From Alphaproteobacteria bacterium (GTDB lineage Bacteria; Pseudomonadota; Alphaproteobacteria; Rickettsiales; UBA8987), in NCBI GenBank assembly GCA_023269645.1, contig JAHFPR010000149.1, forward strand, positions 1-5,347: DNA of 5,347 nt. The letters are read 5' to 3'. Position numbers and translations under genes: made by a program. Position 1 is the stretch's first letter. Every line of letters begins with the position of its first letter. The notes under the pieces are model-generated. The model was not told the origin of the DNA and did no database searches. It saw only the letters and a program-made list of their open reading frames with translations. Positions 5,124 to 5,347 of the stretch are shown one piece after another.

Positions 5124-5347
5124 TTACACCAGTGTTTCGTATAAATCCTTCCACTGCGGGTTCCTGCTTTCTATCAACTCAATTTTCCATTTCCGTTCCC
5201 ATTTCTTTATCTGTTTTTCCCGCGTTATGGCGTATTCTGCGCGGTCGTGCACTTCATAATAGACCAGCATTTTTACGCCATAGCGTTGGGTAAATCCCTT
5301 GACGGTTCCTTCTTTATGATCCCATACCCGCTTCGGCAGATTCGAGG
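5124..5347 (-). CDS. GIY-YIG nuclease family protein, N-terminus outside the window
   Basis: An open frame on the minus strand enters from the window edge and ends at TAA (5124-5126), giving the last 73 residues. They read NLPKRVWDHKEGTVKGFTQR, then YGVKMLVYYE, AEYAITREKQIKKWERKWK and NPQWKDLYETLV. This is the typical C-terminal three-quarters of the small (about 90-100 residue) stand-alone GIY-YIG proteins. The GIY and YIG strands themselves lie beyond the edge. The conserved Arg and His (R6, H10 of the visible part) and the Glu of REKQIKKW (E43), probably the metal-binding residue, are present. The physiological role of these small proteins is mostly unknown; DNA nuclease activity is inferred from the superfamily. 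It lies upstream of nrdR in the same direction, with a palindrome and a heptamer array between. Confidence is high for the family, low for the role. Confidence 0.9.
   Translation of the reverse strand, partial: SNLPKRVWDHKEGTVKGFTQRYGVKMLVYYEVHDRAEYAITREKQIKKWERKWKIELIESRNPQWKDLYETLV

Noticed and set aside
5069..5293. 74-residue plus-strand open frame
   Set aside because: It runs through the palindrome and antisense to the GIY-YIG coding frame, whose protein similarity is clear.

Overview
The window looks like a chromosomal segment of an alphaproteobacterium of moderate to high GC. This rests on the nrdR-ribD gene order, a TAXI-type periplasmic binding protein, a canonical PgsA, and intergenic palindromic repeats. 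The lineage is an inference; no rRNA or other marker is present to fix it.

Layout. The left half reads rightward. It starts with an unrecognised 428-residue low-complexity protein with one membrane segment (12-1298). Next is a secreted TAXI-family solute-binding protein with a long Ala/Pro linker (1369-2745), then pgsA for phosphatidylglycerophosphate synthase (2752-3318), only 6 nt downstream and with its ribosome binding site inside the end of the TAXI gene. The right half reads leftward: a GIY-YIG nuclease-family gene cut by the window edge (5124-5347), nrdR (4583-5032) and ribD (3379-4479). pgsA and ribD converge on a perfect 26-bp inverted repeat whose right arm supplies the ribD stop codon.

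How the genes relate. nrdR (repressor of ribonucleotide reductase genes) and ribD (two riboflavin biosynthesis steps) are commonly adjacent in alphaproteobacteria and are probably co-transcribed here. The left cluster is envelope-related: a membrane protein, a periplasmic binding protein and a phospholipid enzyme.

The most notable content is repeats. An 80-81 bp element with three hairpins occurs twice, in opposite orientations. One copy lies between nrdR and ribD (4493-4572). The other lies inside ribD (3871-3951), in frame, and enlarges a loop of the reductase domain. The two copies share identical unpaired blocks (TTTAGT, TTAGGCTCATC, GGGAGC) and identical stem and loop lengths in hairpins 2 and 3, while six base pairs in those stems differ by compensatory double changes. 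This resembles in behaviour the Rickettsia palindromic elements, which also insert in frame into genes. Two arrays of a 7-bp AGAGTTN-type repeat (in ribD and just upstream of nrdR) and two GTCAT-ended palindromes placed at stop codons complete a repeat-rich right half. No stretch longer than 300 bases lacks a gene.
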